Source: Bermanella sp034110565
GTDB taxonomy: Bacteria > Pseudomonadota > Gammaproteobacteria > Pseudomonadales > Oceanobacteraceae
Length of the DNA: 64,000 nt
NCBI GenBank assembly: GCA_034110565.1
Contig: JAWUYY010000008.1
Coordinates: forward strand, 62,001 to 126,000
Direction of reading: 5' to 3'
The position numbers and the translations under genes were made by a program. Of this stretch, positions 16,995 to 24,712 are shown in pieces (position 1 is the stretch's first letter; the number at the start of each line of letters is the position of its first letter). Under the pieces are notes generated by a model. The model was given only the letters and a program-made list of their open reading frames with translations, was not told where the DNA came from and ran no database searches.

Positions 16995-18726
16995 TGTTCA
17001 CCCATTTCTTAAATGCTTGCGCCACCCTAGCAGGGTCTTCTGCTATGAGACCTTTAAGTGCATCCAACTGACGCTCGAAACCTTCGCTGGCCCCTGGGAG
17101 TAAGAATTCATCAGCACCCGCTAATGTCACCTTATCATCACCAAAGAGGTCATCACCATTACCAAGCTCGTCCAATTCTCCTTCGATTTCTGCATTCTCG
17201 TCCATTTTGCCACGTTCGATAAGGTTGCGAACAATGGGACGAATCACACCAAAAATCACGATCAATAAGAACAGACCAGCCAGTACTTGTTTAACAATTT
17301 CCCAGAACCAAGGCTGACGCCAGAAATCGGGCTCACCTAGTTCTTGTGGTCCCCCTAAGAAGGCACTGTTGATCACACTAACACTGTCTCCACGGGCGGC
17401 ACTAAAGCCCACTGAATCTTTCACTAATAGCTCAAGGCGAGTTAATTCTTCTGCGGTCCAGGTGACCGTTTCAGTGACACCGGTTTCCGGATTTACCCTA
17501 GAGCGATCATTCACGGCAACAGACACGGTTACTCGGCGCACTTGACCTACCTGATGCTGAGTATGGCTCAAAGTTCGGTCAACTTCATAGTTGCGTGTTG
17601 CTTCACTACGACGTTCAATGGGTTGAGGCTTAGGTTCGCCGTCTGCACCAACCTCCTCTGGCACCTCTGCAGCCCCCGGCGGCTGGTTTGATAATGCTCC
17701 AGGCACACCACCGTCAACCTTGTTTAGACTTTCTTCATCTAAGGTCTGCTCGCTACGTAAAGCGATTAAATCTGGGTTATAAAGCTCTTGTGTCTGCTCT
17801 ACTGAGGTGAAATCTAAATCGGCAGTGACTTCTGCTTGGAAATTCTCAGCGCCTAGAACGGGCTCTAAAATTCGTTGTACACGCTGATTTAGATTGTCTT
17901 CAAGCTTGCGCGTAAATTCGTATTGCTTAGCGGCCAATAGATCCCCTGAATTCTTGTCATCTTTACTAAGCAGGTTACCTTTTTGGTCCACGAGTGTGAC
18001 GTTTTCAACGGGTAACTCAGGGATACTGCTGGCCACTAAGTTAATAATTGCTTCTGCTTGGTCCCTTTTAAGACCTTTGCCACCGTAGATTTCTAAAAAT
18101 ACCGACGCTCTGGGCTCACGATCATCGCGAACAAATACAGATTGCTTAGGTAACGCTAAATGGACCCGCGCATTACGCACACTTTGCAAGCTAGAAATAG
18201 TTCGAGCTAACTCGCCTTCTAAACCACGCCGATAACGCGCACTTTCTATGAATTGACTTGTACCTAACCCTTGCTCTCTATCTAATAATTCTAACCCGAC
18301 GGTGTCATCCACTTCAGCCAACACTGGGGCTAGGGCAAGACGGGCTTCATGAATATTGGCTTCGGGAACAGTAACAATACCGGTAGTGGGATTAATACGA
18401 TAATCGATACCGGTTTGATCTAATATGGAGAGAATTTCTTTAGCATTAAAATCTTCAAGGTTACTAATCAGTGCGCGGTATTGTGTTTCTTGTGACCAGA
18501 TCACCACCCCAATACCCAATGCGAGCAAACCTGCAAAACCCATTAAAAGTGCTACTTGACGCACAATTGTGAGCTTATTAAAGCCCATCATAATAGGGTT
18601 TATTTCACTGGCATCCATGGCCTCTGGCAGAGTGTCATTAAAACTATCTGCAGACTCTCCGACATTAGGATCAGATTCTGATGGGAAATTCTCCCCTGTT
18701 TCTGCCGGTACGTTGTCTGTGGCCAT
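16981..18726 (-). CDS. fliF: Flagellar MS-ring protein FliF
   Basis: FliF builds the membrane-embedded MS ring. The 581 residues include an N-terminal transmembrane helix (about 57-80), the periplasmic ring-building motifs (with ESARYRRGLEGELARTI and RVHLALPKQSVFVRD), and a second transmembrane helix near residue 460. The C-terminal cytoplasmic tail that binds FliG ends in FKKWVNNAEG. Order and length are normal. Confidence 0.97.
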   Translation of the reverse strand: MATDNVPAETGENFPSESDPNVGESADSFNDTLPEAMDASEINPIMMGFNKLTIVRQVALLMGFAGLLALGIGVVIWSQETQYRALISNLEDFNAKEILSILDQTGIDYRINPTTGIVTVPEANIHEARLALAPVLAEVDDTVGLELLDREQGLGTSQFIESARYRRGLEGELARTISSLQSVRNARVHLALPKQSVFVRDDREPRASVFLEIYGGKGLKRDQAEAIINLVASSIPELPVENVTLVDQKGNLLSKDDKNSGDLLAAKQYEFTRKLEDNLNQRVQRILEPVLGAENFQAEVTADLDFTSVEQTQELYNPDLIALRSEQTLDEESLNKVDGGVPGALSNQPPGAAEVPEEVGADGEPKPQPIERRSEATRNYEVDRTLSHTQHQVGQVRRVTVSVAVNDRSRVNPETGVTETVTWTAEELTRLELLVKDSVGFSAARGDSVSVINSAFLGGPQELGEPDFWRQPWFWEIVKQVLAGLFLLIVIFGVIRPIVRNLIERGKMDENAEIEGELDELGNGDDLFGDDKVTLAGADEFLLPGASEGFERQLDALKGLIAEDPARVAQAFKKWVNNAEG

Positions 18727-18784
18727 GTTGAGGTAACCCTAACTACGGTTGTCTAAAATTTAAAAAAGATGCGGAATAAATTGC

Positions 18785-19180
18785 CTAGACAGGCATATTC
18801 ATAATGTCTTGGTAGGCATCTACTAATTTGTTACGCACTTCTTTCATAGCATCAAATGATACACTGGCTTTTTGCGCCGCAATCATAACTTCAGGTAAAT
18901 CCACCATAGGATCACCTTTTTCAAAACGCGTACGCAACTCGGAACTTTTCATTTGCTGATCGTTTACATTGTTAATAGCATTACCAAACATGGTTCTAAA
19001 ATCAGGTACATTGGGATCCGCCTGAATGTTTGGATAATTTGCACTTTGCTCTTGCAGCTTATCCACTTCTTCGGTTAATCGGTCCGCAGCGGATTGCTCT
19101 ACCTGATTCGGCTCTTGTATTTGAGAGCGAACCTGACGCAATTGGGATAGGACACTGTTAATGTCTGCTCTATCAACCAT
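18785..19180 (-). CDS. fliE: Flagellar hook-basal body protein FliE
   Basis: FliE links the MS ring to the rod. The 131-residue protein is a little longer than usual (about 104-110). It retains the conserved C-terminal part VMIAAQKASVSFDAMKEVRN. It is the first gene of the fliEFGHIJ run and is preceded by a sigma-54 promoter in the 152-base gap after fleR. Confidence 0.95.
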   Translation of the reverse strand: MVDRADINSVLSQLRQVRSQIQEPNQVEQSAADRLTEEVDKLQEQSANYPNIQADPNVPDFRTMFGNAINNVNDQQMKSSELRTRFEKGDPMVDLPEVMIAAQKASVSFDAMKEVRNKLVDAYQDIMNMPV

Positions 19181-19291
19181 ATTTCACCTCATTACGTTGT
19201 CTGCCAAAAAAATGCCATCCGTTGGCAGCTTCCCTGCCTTAACGTCCTTGTTAGACGTCTTCCTGACATTTTTTCCATTCGTTTGTGTTAA

Positions 19292-19310
19292 TTGCATAAC
19301 GCAGGCCAAT
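19292..19310 (-). promoter_or_regulatory. Sigma-54 promoter of the fliE operon
   Basis: The minus strand reads TTGGCCTGCGTTATGCAA, with GG (19306-19307) and GC (19294-19295) separated by 10 bases. A transcript would start near 19282, about 100 bases before fliE. By analogy with Pseudomonas, FleR would activate it. Confidence 0.75.
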
Positions 19311-19332
19311 TAAGTACAAAGTGGTATCTTTT

Positions 19333-20730
19333 CTACATCATTAAATTGGATTGAATATCGATGCCTTGATCACGCATTTGTGCCATCTTATAACGCAGCG
19401 TTCGCGGACTAATACCTAACTTCTCTGCCGCACGCTTTTTATTTTTTTCATGTTTGAGTGCATCTAAAATCAAGGTGTATTCACGCTGTTTTAAATTATC
19501 GCCTAAGCCATCCGCAGGCTGAGATGGCGCAGCCATTTCAGCGGACACCGGCATATCTAAACCTTGAAATGGATTCGCCGATTGCTCTGGTACATCTACC
19601 TCTAAATTCAAAACGATGTCACTTGCGGTAATGCTATGGCCTGATTGAATAATCAAGGCGCGCTGAATAACATTATCTAACTCTCGAACATTGCCAGGCC
19701 AGCTATACAGCTGCAATTTTTTCTGTGCACTTTCATCAAAAATAAGTGCCGATTTATTTTGTTTTTTACAGTGCTTATGCAGAAGTCGTTCTGCAATTGG
19801 CAGTAAATCTTGTGGACGTTGACGTAAAGATTTCCACTGCAACGGAAACACACTCAAGCGATAGTACAAATCTTCACGGAATTTTTTCTCATTAACATAT
19901 TCCATTAAATTACGGTTTGTCGTTGCTAAAATACGCACATCTAGCTGAATGGTTTTACGACCGCCTAAACGCTCTACTTCACGCTCTTGTAAGACTCTTA
20001 ATAGCTTTGCTTGCAGCCCTACTTCCATCTCACTTATTTCATCCAGTAATAAGGTTCCCCCTTGAGCTTGCTCGAATTTACCAGGCATGCTTGCATAAGC
20101 ACCTGTAAACGCGCCTTTCTCATATCCAAACAAGGTAGATTCAAGCATATTCTCAGGTATTGCCGCACAATTAATGGCGATAAATGGACCATCCTTACGC
20201 GGGCTATTTTGATGAATATAACGAGCCAATACTTCTTTACCTGTACCGCTTTCACCACTTATCAATACAGTGGCTTCACTGCTGGCGACTTGCTGGGCTA
20301 ACTTAAGTAATGCGCGACTTGAAGGCTCCTGCGCAACGGGATCATTACTCTTAGTTTGATCACTTGATTGATGACGAAATTGATTAACCGTTTCAACCAA
20401 CACATTCACTTCAAATGGTTTAACTAAGTAATCCATGGCTCCTTGCTGAATAGCCTGTACTGCTTTTTCAACTTCACCAAAAGCAGTCATCAACACCACA
20501 GGAATAGCAGGATATTGACTTTTAACATGATTGAGTAAATCAAAACCTGATAATACTCCCATGCTGATATCCGATAAAATCATGTCCACTGATTGTTTTT
20601 TCAAAAACACAATGGCATCTTCAGCACTACTGGCTTCAAATGTTTGTATTTTTTGTAATTGCAAAGTATCCACTATGGCCTCTCGCAATTGACTATCATC
20701 TTCAACGATTAACATTTTAAAATGATTCAC
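19333..20730 (-). CDS. fleR: Sigma-54-dependent response regulator FleR (FlrC)
   Basis: The domains are an N-terminal receiver (LIVEDD, phospho-Asp in MILSDISMG), an AAA+ domain with Walker A GESGTGKE and the sigma-54 contact loop GAFTGA, and a C-terminal Fis-type helix-turn-helix (AAEKLGISPRTLRYKMAQM). The frame extends to 20793, but AAGGAG lies 7 bases before a GTG at 20730, giving an N-terminus of (V/M)NHFKMLIVEDD. I therefore place the start there, overlapping fleS by 14 bases. FleR activates class III flagellar promoters such as fliE. Confidence 0.93.
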   Translation of the reverse strand: MNHFKMLIVEDDSQLREAIVDTLQLQKIQTFEASSAEDAIVFLKKQSVDMILSDISMGVLSGFDLLNHVKSQYPAIPVVLMTAFGEVEKAVQAIQQGAMDYLVKPFEVNVLVETVNQFRHQSSDQTKSNDPVAQEPSSRALLKLAQQVASSEATVLISGESGTGKEVLARYIHQNSPRKDGPFIAINCAAIPENMLESTLFGYEKGAFTGAYASMPGKFEQAQGGTLLLDEISEMEVGLQAKLLRVLQEREVERLGGRKTIQLDVRILATTNRNLMEYVNEKKFREDLYYRLSVFPLQWKSLRQRPQDLLPIAERLLHKHCKKQNKSALIFDESAQKKLQLYSWPGNVRELDNVIQRALIIQSGHSITASDIVLNLEVDVPEQSANPFQGLDMPVSAEMAAPSQPADGLGDNLKQREYTLILDALKHEKNKKRAAEKLGISPRTLRYKMAQMRDQGIDIQSNLMM

Positions 20731-21940
20731 TGTCCATCTCCTTATTGACTGCTTGATGGCTAATTGGCAACGACATAACAAAACAGGCGCCACCTTGTTT
20801 TTGATTAAAAAAGCTTAATTTTCCGTAGTGTGCTCGTACCACTGCATTGACCACAGGTAATCCTAGGCCTGTGCCATTACTTTTTGTGGTGTAGAACGGC
20901 TCTGTGATTTTTTCTTTGGCATTAGCGTTCAGGCCTGGTCCGTTATCGCATACCGCTATGGTTAAATAATTATTTTGCTGGCTGATGTGGACATGGATTT
21001 TTGCTTGGGGGACGTGCTCTTCAGCCGCTTCAATACCATTTGATATAAGATTTTGAATGGCGCCAATTAGACTTTCTTGATGACACTGAATGTGACCTTC
21101 TGCATACACACTGCTAATCTCAATTTCAGCCTGATACTGTTTATGCAGGATATTTTTCGACTCACAAATCAATTTTAGTAAGTCATCTTGTTTTAAACGC
21201 TTATTAAGCGGCGCACTACCACGAGCAAATATCAACATATCGCGAACTTGCGCTTCTATGTTTTTTAATTGACGTCCCAATTTTTTTGAGAATTTAATAC
21301 GGGTTTGTGCATCAAGCTCATCGCTAGCCAAATGCTGGCTATATAACATGGCGCCGGATAGAGGGGTTCTTACTTGATGAGCAAGACTGGCCACCATTTT
21401 TCCCATTGCCATTAAACGTTGATGTCTTGCTAGCTTGGCTTGTAAGTCACGTGTTTCTGTTTGGTCTGTCATCAATACGATTTGACCAGGTTCATTTTCT
21501 AAACCTGATGTTTGAATACTTAAGCGTCGTCCATTAATTAAAGAGACTTCATGACCATCATCTTCTCTTGGACGAAAGTATTGACTGATCACATCGCGCC
21601 ATAGTTGACCCTGCAAGCCAGTGTGATTCAACATGGCATGGGCAGCACGATTACTTTCTTGAACGCGACCATTACCATCCAACACCACAACACCACCAGG
21701 TAATAGCTGAAGTAGGCTGTGCAAGCGATCTGCCAAACGTTCTTTTTCTTTTAATTCTTTCATACGAGCGGCACTGACTTCAGCTAACTCACCCGATAAA
21801 ACATGCACCTGACTTTCTAATTTACTATAACTGTCAGTGAGCTGTTCCGACATTTGATTAAACAGTTCAAATGCTTGACGCAACCCTTCTTTGGGTTGGA
21901 TCTCCTGAGGACTCTCAATATAAGACGCCATATACTCCAC
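20717..21940 (-). CDS. fleS: Flagellar sensor histidine kinase FleS (FlrB)
   Basis: This is the cytoplasmic partner kinase of FleR. An N-terminal helical region precedes a PAS-like domain (LLPGGVVVLDGNGRV). The H-box (SLAHQVRTPLSGAM) and the HATPase motifs (ISNGIEAAEE, DNGPGL, GTGLGLPVV) follow. There are no membrane segments, as expected for FleS. The start may be the GTG at 21940 or the ATG at 21931. A near-consensus sigma-54 promoter lies upstream. Confidence 0.94.
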   Translation of the reverse strand: MEYMASYIESPQEIQPKEGLRQAFELFNQMSEQLTDSYSKLESQVHVLSGELAEVSAARMKELKEKERLADRLHSLLQLLPGGVVVLDGNGRVQESNRAAHAMLNHTGLQGQLWRDVISQYFRPREDDGHEVSLINGRRLSIQTSGLENEPGQIVLMTDQTETRDLQAKLARHQRLMAMGKMVASLAHQVRTPLSGAMLYSQHLASDELDAQTRIKFSKKLGRQLKNIEAQVRDMLIFARGSAPLNKRLKQDDLLKLICESKNILHKQYQAEIEISSVYAEGHIQCHQESLIGAIQNLISNGIEAAEEHVPQAKIHVHISQQNNYLTIAVCDNGPGLNANAKEKITEPFYTTKSNGTGLGLPVVNAVVRAHYGKLSFFNQKQGGACFVMSLPISHQAVNKEMDSESF

Positions 21941-21997
21941 ACCTAAACCCTATAATGAAGCCAAATAAATGACTAAAACGTTTTACTATAGTGGTAT

Positions 21998-22015
21998 TGG
22001 CAATTTGCGTGCCGC
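21998..22015 (-). promoter_or_regulatory. Sigma-54 promoter of fleSR
   Basis: The minus strand reads CGGCACGCAAATTGCCA, nearly the full TGGCACG-N4-TTGC consensus, with GG (22012-22013) and GC (22000-22001) separated by 10 bases. It lies between fleQ and fleS, consistent with FleQ-dependent activation of fleSR. Confidence 0.87.
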
Positions 22016-22140
22016 ATCACATTTTTATAATGACGCAATATATAGCGATGGTTATTTTGATATTAAGGGTATTAAAAATACATGAATGAATGGATAAGGT
22101 GAGCTCAATTCGATTTAAAAAATAATATAGCAGACATAAA

Positions 22141-22163
22141 AAAAGCCCTTACGGGCTTTTTTT
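22141..22163 (-). terminator. Terminator downstream of fleQ
   Basis: An 8-bp stem (AAAAGCCC/GGGCTTTT) with a 4-base loop is flanked by A and T runs on both sides. It ends the fleQ transcript about 20 bases past the stop and insulates fleQ from fleSR. Confidence 0.85.
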
Positions 22164-22182
22164 ATCAATCATTTAATTTTAA

Positions 22183-23655
22183 CTAATCGTCAAACTCTTC
22201 TGCGTGTTCTTTTTCTTTACGCTGTAAACCGTATTTACGCATTTTTTCAACTAATGTTGTCCGACGGATTCTTAACTTCTCTGCCGCTCTGGCTACTACA
22301 CCACATGCGTCATCCAGTGCTTGCTGAATAAGTGAACGTTCAAGGTTTGTTAAATAATCTTTCAAGTCGATGCCATTTACAGGTAATAATGCTGGCGTAT
22401 CCAAGCCCACTAAGCCTGGCTCACTTGGCAACATAACCGGCTCTTGCATCCGAGTTTCGTCTTCATCCCCTTCATCAACATGACGGAATTTTTTCGGAAG
22501 CTCAGGCACGCCAATCACACCGTATGGATGCAAAATAGCTAAGCGTTCAACCAAGTTTGCTAATTCACGTACGTTACCATGCCAATCATGGCGGCACAGG
22601 GACATAATCGCTGCGCTATTAAAACGAATAGAACCTCGTTTTTCGTTTTCCATACGAGATATCAGCTCATTTAATAACAAGGGAATATCTTCACGACGAT
22701 CTCGTAAGGAAGGCACTTCAACAGGAAATACGTTTAAACGATAATACAAATCTTCACGGAAAGTTTCTTCAGCAACCATAGCTTCAAGATTTTTATGGGT
22801 TGCAGCAATGATGCGCACATTAGTATGTAAGGTTTTGGTTCCACCCACTCGCTCGTATGTACGCTCTTGTAAAACTCTTAATAGTTTCACTTGCATATTA
22901 AGGGGCAGATCACCTATTTCATCTAAGAAAAGTGTACCACCTTCGGCCATTTCAAAACGGCCACTACGGGTGGTAATCGCACCGGTAAAGGCGCCTTTTT
23001 CGTGACCAAATAATTCACTTTCAATTAATTCGTTAGGTATCGCACCACAATTGACGGGAACAAAAGGGCCATCACGACGACCACTATGATAATGTAAGTT
23101 ACGTGCCACCACTTCTTTACCCGTGCCACTTTCACCTGTAATCAAAACAGTGACGCTTTTATCCGCCACTTGGTGCATCAGTTCACGTACGTATTGAATT
23201 TGACGACTGGTGCCCACTAAAGAGCGAAATAATTGAACGGGGCGACGCTCACCACGCACACGATTATGAGCAAAGTGCTCACGATAAATCTGTGCTCTGT
23301 GCAAGCTGTCTAATAATTTATTATAACTTGGAGGCATGCTCACTTGAGCAATAATCGAACGACGGACATCATCAGGTAAGTCGGCGGGTAAATCTTCATC
23401 ACCCACATAAATCATGGGCATACCTTTATCCCACTCATTAATTTCACTGAGTAATGTATCAAGAGAAGATTTCTCAGAGCTCCCAACAATAAAGGCAACT
23501 ATATTAGATGCATCACCACTTTTGGTTGCTACATCACGCCAATTTGAGGTGCTACTGTTAAATGATTCTTCGCCTAAAAAATCAAGCAATACTTGCATGT
23601 CATGCTGACGCTGCTCGTTATCATCCACCAACAGGACTTTAATTTCTCGCCACAT
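22183..23655 (-). CDS. fleQ: Master flagellar regulator FleQ (FlrA)
   Basis: FleQ is the top sigma-54 activator of the flagellar cascade. The degenerate receiver (residues 1-130) is followed by the AAA+ domain with Walker A GESGTGKE (174-181) and GAFTGA (221-226). A C-terminal Fis-type helix-turn-helix (ARAAEKLRIRRTTLVEKM) follows. The c-di-GMP-binding residues known from P. aeruginosa FleQ are all present at the same positions: LFRS (142-145), Arg185, Asn186 and Glu330. c-di-GMP responsiveness is therefore likely. The start ATG has AAGG 6-7 bases upstream. Confidence 0.96.
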   Translation of the reverse strand: MWREIKVLLVDDNEQRQHDMQVLLDFLGEESFNSSTSNWRDVATKSGDASNIVAFIVGSSEKSSLDTLLSEINEWDKGMPMIYVGDEDLPADLPDDVRRSIIAQVSMPPSYNKLLDSLHRAQIYREHFAHNRVRGERRPVQLFRSLVGTSRQIQYVRELMHQVADKSVTVLITGESGTGKEVVARNLHYHSGRRDGPFVPVNCGAIPNELIESELFGHEKGAFTGAITTRSGRFEMAEGGTLFLDEIGDLPLNMQVKLLRVLQERTYERVGGTKTLHTNVRIIAATHKNLEAMVAEETFREDLYYRLNVFPVEVPSLRDRREDIPLLLNELISRMENEKRGSIRFNSAAIMSLCRHDWHGNVRELANLVERLAILHPYGVIGVPELPKKFRHVDEGDEDETRMQEPVMLPSEPGLVGLDTPALLPVNGIDLKDYLTNLERSLIQQALDDACGVVARAAEKLRIRRTTLVEKMRKYGLQRKEKEHAEEFDD

Positions 23656-24004
23656 GGTGCACCTTTACCCCGATTTTTATTGTCATCATTTAGTCACTAA
23701 CTCGCCGTTAATTTGACTAGTTCATTCTAGTTAAGTTGATGAGGACGTTGCGGTCAAATAAATGACGATAAAAATTTTATTGTTATTATTTACAAGAAAA
23801 TGAATGTTTTTCTGTCATTCACCTTGCATTGTCTTATTAGTGACAAAAAAAATGTGACCTGTAAACCATTTTTTTCAAAAAGTTCAAAAAGAATTTACGC
23901 TAATTGATTGTTTTTTAACTATTTAATTCCTACACGCTATATTTCACGGGGATTTTAAGCAAAAAGGCCTTGACGGCCTTTTTGTTTATTTTGGCGATAA
24001 TAAC
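23656..24004. other. Intergenic region between fliS and fleQ
   Basis: These 349 AT-rich bases have no open reading frame I can support. They hold the fleQ upstream region and, at the fliS end, the fliS terminator. No sigma-54 element is visible on the minus strand here, consistent with fleQ being transcribed by the housekeeping sigma factor. Confidence 0.6.
23961..23983 (-). terminator. Terminator downstream of fliS
   Basis: The stem AAAAAGGCC/GGCCTTTTT with a short loop lies about 20 bases past the fliS stop and is followed by a T run. fliS and fleQ are therefore probably separate transcripts. Confidence 0.85.
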
Positions 24005-24448
24005 CTAAACCGATAAATGGTTTTTCGTTGGTTTCGGTTCTAATTTGCCTTGTCCTTTCATATCTTCGTAGCTCCCACGAATCCCTTCCCAGCCAGATTT
24101 CACTTCAGACAACAAGCCCATGACTTCATTGATGATGTCCATATCATTCTTTGTATTCGCTTCGAATAAGCGGCGAGTCATGTAATCGTATAAACGCTCT
24201 AAGTTATCACTGATCTCACCACCGCGTTCGTGATCTAATGATTCTTGTAACGCACAAACAATGTCAATCGCTCGACCTATTTTTTCATTTTTAGCAGCAA
24301 AATCCTTCTTTTCTATATAGCTTTTAGCCATAGATAATCGAGTTAATGCACCTTCCAACAATAGCTGAATCAATTTATGCGGGTCTGCTTCCATGACTTC
24401 CGTTTGCAAGCTGACCTGACTGTATTCCTTTGCGCCTTTTGTATACAT
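24005..24448 (-). CDS. fliS: Flagellin export chaperone FliS
   Basis: FliS binds the C-terminus of flagellin and prevents premature polymerisation. The 147 residues have the family start MYTKGAKEYSQVSLQTEV and the conserved DPHKLIQLLLEGALTRL. The frame extends to a TTG at 24463, but GAGGG lies 8 bases before the ATG at 24448, so the start is placed there. fliD and fliC, which usually precede fliS, are not in this window, so fliS stands alone with its own promoter. Confidence 0.93.
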   Translation of the reverse strand: MYTKGAKEYSQVSLQTEVMEADPHKLIQLLLEGALTRLSMAKSYIEKKDFAAKNEKIGRAIDIVCALQESLDHERGGEISDNLERLYDYMTRRLFEANTKNDMDIINEVMGLLSEVKSGWEGIRGSYEDMKGQGKLEPKPTKNHLSV

Positions 24449-24477
24449 ACTTATAACCCTCAATTACTACATAAAGG

Positions 24478-24504
24478 TAAGCGGCCTCGATTTCGATATC
24501 TTTA
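24478..24504 (-). promoter_or_regulatory. Sigma-28 (FliA) promoter of fliS
   Basis: The minus strand has TAAAGATA (24497-24504), an 11-base spacer and GCCGCTTA (24478-24485), against the consensus TAAAGTTT-N11-GCCGATAA. Each box matches at 6 of 8 positions and the spacing is exact. A transcript would begin near 24471, about 20 bases before the fliS ATG. This fits late-class expression. Confidence 0.7.
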
Positions 24505-24644
24505 ACAATTAATTTAATTACCAATGGTCAGCCTACGCCGATCTGACGCTTTGAACATCTAAAGCGGCAATAGACTTCCTCTTTTATCCGCTTCTGTACA
24601 TTTGATCGTTCATTTAAGTTATTGTTTTAAAAGGGTTTTTACTA

Positions 24645-24662
24645 CTGGCATAGCCTGTGCTT
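24645..24662 (+). promoter_or_regulatory. Sigma-54 promoter of the TPR-methyltransferase gene
   Basis: CTGGCATAGCCTGTGCTT has GG (24647-24648) and GC (24659-24660) separated by 10 bases and matches TGGCA-N6-TGCT. A transcript would start near 24672, about 40 bases before the ATG. It points away from the flagellar locus and ties this gene to RpoN control. Confidence 0.7.
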
Positions 24663-24712
24663 ATAAGGAACCATCATAGCAATCGCTGTTATCGTAGCGA
24701 AAGGATTTACCC

